In this document: piece after piece, positions 61,018 through 64,000 of the stretch
Numbering within the stretch: position 1 is the stretch's first letter
How the letters are laid out: every line of letters starts with the position of its first letter
DNA from: Biscogniauxia marginata
Lineage: Eukaryota; Ascomycota; Sordariomycetes; Xylariales; Xylariaceae
NCBI GenBank assembly: GCA_022695795.1
Contig: MU404063.1
Location: forward strand, 620,001-684,000
DNA length: 64,000 nt
Direction: 5' to 3'
Program-made: the position numbers and the translations under genes
Notes under the pieces: model-generated
What the model was told of the DNA's origin: nothing
Databases searched by the model: none
Seen by the model: the letters and a program-made list of their open reading frames with translations, nothing else

Positions 61018-63058
61018 CTATTTTGATTCGTTGTCCATAAACTGCACGAATCGCGAGAGGTCGACACAAGATCTGTCCGGTCTGCTTTGCAGCTTTGCTA
61101 TCTCTCTGGCAACATTCCAGCTCCATTCGCATTCGGCGGACGTATTTCGGTTTTCGGCAAGTCGTTCAAGTAACCAGTCTCTATGAGCAGAGTCCTGAGT
61201 CTCTATTGCAGCCATGAACATCGGCCAGATGAAACGAAGCAGCCGCCGCTTCTCCTTTTTGTATTGGTCGGAGATACACTCGACGATAAACGCAATCGCG
61301 TGATGGTGAATTGTATCCATTGAGCTTGACGGGCAGAGCCAACGACGACAGAATAGCACACAAGCCCAATAGTTTGCAATAAGTCTGGAGGTTGTTTTAG
61401 GAGTATGTACTGAGCGAAAACTAGTATTTGAATCGGCACATGCTTTCTCGAAGAGTTCGTGATAAATCTAAGATGATTTGATGTTAATATAGTGTAACCT
61501 GTGACAGGGGTGAATGGGGGAGGCTTGAGGCACCTCTAGTTCAGTTGATAACTAACCTCCTGAAGCAACATCAACTCTTTCATCAACGAAGAATATATAT
61601 GTGTTATATCGCCAGATCTCGCATTGGTTCTGGATTTCCAAATCTTAGACCGTATCATGTGAAGACGGTGTACGAACTCAAAAGGCCTAAGATTTTGCAC
61701 GTCGTCAACGCGGCAATCGACGGGATATTCATCGCCCCATAGGGTAGAAGAAATAAACCGAGCATCCTTATATAGTTGAGCCAGACTCAATGATGAGCTA
61801 GACGGATTACCGAACAATTTCATCAGCTCATTAGAAGTTTCAAGCCAGGTGCCAGAGACGTCGGTATATCTGAGTAATCGTTGAAGTCAGTCAATAGAAT
61901 TACACCAAGATTGTTGGTAGTAGGCTAAGCATATGGGGAACATACAATATCCATAGGAGGAGACGCGATGACAAAGGTGGGAGCGAAATTGTTGTGTTAC
62001 CCTTTTTCCTCCTCCCAGTTTGATTCAACGATCGCACATATGAGGTGACCAGAGACCTCGCCCCTATAATGTGCGCCTTAACGTGAGAGAGTAACGGCGT
62101 GGACTGTAGCCCATACTGTATCATGAAAAAAATAGTGGCGAGTATTTCATCAATGACTTCTTCACGGTATTCTATCCCTTGGGTTGTTATACAGTTTTGT
62201 AGTTCCTGAAGGGCAGTAGTGTAGTGATACAGCCCAAAGTCTGGTCTGGACCCCTGTAAAGTTGTGTATAGGCCTCGCCGACGCATTTCACTTGCAGAGA
62301 TAGCAAGCATCATGCGCTGATTATAATCGTGAGTTAAAGGTCGCACTTTGCATAAATAAAACGGGGGTTAGGCGCATGCCTAGGGAGCTGAATACTCTCC
62401 AATAGTCCCGAAAAGGAAATTTCAGCTCCCAAGACAGGACAAAAGGGGGGGAAGGGGTGGGATGAACTCTGGAAATACATACCATAACCATACTACTCGA
62501 CAAAGCAGTGACTTCACAAAGGTACTGGAGTGGCCCCCACTTCCTGGGTGAGTGCGCATAGTGAATTGTTGATGCTGGAAAGTACTCAAGGAAGATGCGG
62601 TCGTGACGAGCTAGAATTATTGAATTCGAACACGGGATGTTAGGGGGGCTCAGCGATGGAAGAAGCCGCGCACAAGATGACAGTAACCTACTCCTTGAAT
62701 TAATGCCTAACTTGGAGTTCTCGCATGTTTCAAGGTTGTCGGTTGGGTCTTGGGGGTCCTTAGAGGTTGCATTATGAATCGCAGGCTTTAGTGGTCTCAG
62801 CTTCGTCGAGTCGCAGCTCTCTTGTACGCTTCTGGAATTTCCATAATGTCTTGTGTTGGGAACGACCCCTAAACGTAGCCAATCGCATGTGAATTGCATT
62901 CTGCGGCATCCACCGCATGTAGGCCGCTGTTCGTCACACTTGACCTTGCGGATACGGCATGTCGAACAGCCTATAAAGTACCGAGCATGAGCCTCTAGAT
63001 TAGCCCCGGGCCAAATGTGTAGATTGCCAATATTGACGGGGAAAATGGAACTTGCCAT
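61018..63058 (-). CDS. Zn2Cys6 fungal transcription factor
   Basis: Sequence-specific nuclear regulator. Four exons: 62483-63058, 61946-62316, 61557-61869 and 61018-61467, together 1710 nt and 569 residues. Introns are 166, 76 and 89 nt with GTATGT, GTATGT and GTTAGT donors and CAG, CAG and TAG acceptors; every junction keeps the frame. The binuclear zinc cluster has Cys31, 34, 41, 48, 51 and 58 (CSTCRIRKVKC, then CGGCRRMQFTC) with the basic residues that contact DNA between Cys 2 and 3. The rest matches the fungal-specific transcription factor region, with LAISASEMRRRG, LLWILYTDVSG, and near the C-terminus RFIWPMFMAAIET then HRDWLLERLAE. An alternative splice form just before Cys31 is possible (TTTATAG precedes it). 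Target genes are unknown; the adjacent SDR is a candidate. Confidence 0.9.
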
Positions 63059-64000
63059 TCTTAGACCGAGGCCCGTGTCTTCCTGTCATTTTGTGACACC
63101 TAATTAATTAACATCTAGATGAATGAAGTGTCGATGTGTTACAACCTTCGGCACCCCGTCCGAGTAGGGTGTGAGTATGGCATCGGATTGTATGAGAAGT
63201 TATCATAGCGTCTTCCCTAACTACGCCTTCATATTGCAGGGTTAGGTGCATGTATCTAACTAAAGCTCATACTGGCCAAGCATTGATACTGACTTGCAGA
63301 TTACCGATGGAACCAATAAAAATGCAGTTTTCTGCCAAGTCGGCGAGAATCAGATACATCTGACGTGATCATCACCGCTATAGTATGCCAATAGTTAGTC
63401 ACAATAGAATACCACGTAAACATCTAAAATTAGTCCCGGATGGTAAACTAGGTAGTTATTATAATTTATAAGGACTTCTATAACTGCTGACAAAGTCACG
63501 GAAGAAAATTAAACCATATATATCTACTATAGCGCAATGCAAACACAATGTTAACTTAAAAATAAGTAGTATATAATAGAAGATGCAATCACTGTACAAG
63601 CTAGGAAACTCAACTACATTATCCTATTGAGGAGGTTCAGTGTTACGATATGTAGCTGCCATAAGGGTAGTTAATGATAGGTTTTGTTACTTGAAAAGCT
63701 ACAATTAGGGATTGCACAAACCGATGATCCTTTCGCATATTAGAACCCCTTGGGCTCTTGACCAACTTAGTACAGCTCGTTTTCACAGCCGTGACCCTCA
63801 GGTCTCTAGCGAGGTTCCTAGCACTTGTATCCTTCAAATATTTGGAATGTCAGAGGCTCAGGCACGGAATATCTACTGTGCGAACTATCATATAATGAAA
63901 AGAAAAGAAAATTAATTCCATCGCCTCTAAGGCTACGATGGGTATAGAAACCTTGTCGACGATTGGCTCTATCGTCGTAGTTACGTGTTGCCTTTCTGTG
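63059..64000. other. Upstream region of the transcription factor, no gene seen
   Basis: Normal to slightly AT-rich sequence. Two small open frames near 63643-63915 on opposite strands overlap each other and show no motif. The promoter of the transcription factor should lie in its left part. Confidence 0.45.

Noticed and set aside
63629..63650. TGTTACGATA near 63642 resembling an LTR start
   Set aside because: No U3, R-U5 or matching end follows; chance match of eight bases.

Overview
The window looks like a filamentous ascomycete (Pezizomycotina) chromosome segment. Spliced genes have short GT-AG introns of about 60-170 nt with CTGAC/CTAAC branch points. There is a fungal Zn2Cys6 regulator, a fungal-type vacuolar/secretory serine carboxypeptidase, and a 45 kb AT-rich block carrying the marks of repeat-induced point mutation (RIP): CpA/TpG nearly gone, TpA in excess, CpG kept, Gln codons turned into stops. 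No tRNA, rRNA or CRISPR array was seen.

Layout. 1-13.1 kb is a normal-GC gene arm. It holds a possible unrecognised spliced gene (minus, about 0.2-1.06 kb), fructose-1,6-bisphosphatase (plus, 2970-4135, two introns), a DUF1295 membrane protein (minus, 4532-5733, two introns), a GPI-type S10 serine carboxypeptidase (minus, 7188-9285, one intron), and, divergent from it, a single-pass membrane/coiled-coil protein of unknown function (plus, 10073-11851, one intron). 13.1-58.5 kb is the RIP-degraded isochore. 58.5-64 kb is a second gene arm with an SDR oxidoreductase (minus, 59131-60209, three exons) followed upstream by a Zn2Cys6 transcription factor (minus, 61018-63058, four exons).

The isochore is not random AT sequence. 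It resolves into a nest of Ty3/gypsy chromoviruses whose target-site duplications (TSDs) can be matched across tens of kilobases. A decayed minus-strand element D (13835-15152 plus 53073-55078) was split by element C1 (15153-53067, TSD AAGAT). C1 was split by A1 (15785-23306, TSD AATTA), by C2 (23650-38753, minus, TSD AGGTT) and by B1 (43722-51602, TSD TTATA). C2 was split by A2 (26800-34300, minus, TSD CGTTT), and B1 by a solo LTR F (48557-48969, TSD GGGAA). To the right lies a RIP-degraded LINE of Tad1/I type (55079 to about 58.1 kb), itself hit by a solo LTR E (57384-57855, TSD AAAAC). Two short N gaps sit inside tandem repeats within C2 and the LINE.

All LTRs share one R-U5 half and one internal gag-pol (protease/RT/RNase H/integrase/GPY/chromodomain), but the U3 halves come in at least five unrelated types. 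Four of these carry a CACGTG palindrome. A 9-nt complementarity between the inferred RNA 5' end and the sequence just inside the 5' LTR suggests Tf1-like self-priming. No element is coding-competent as it stands. The exon structures were deduced by eye from splice signals and continuity of the reading frame; transcript data would settle them.
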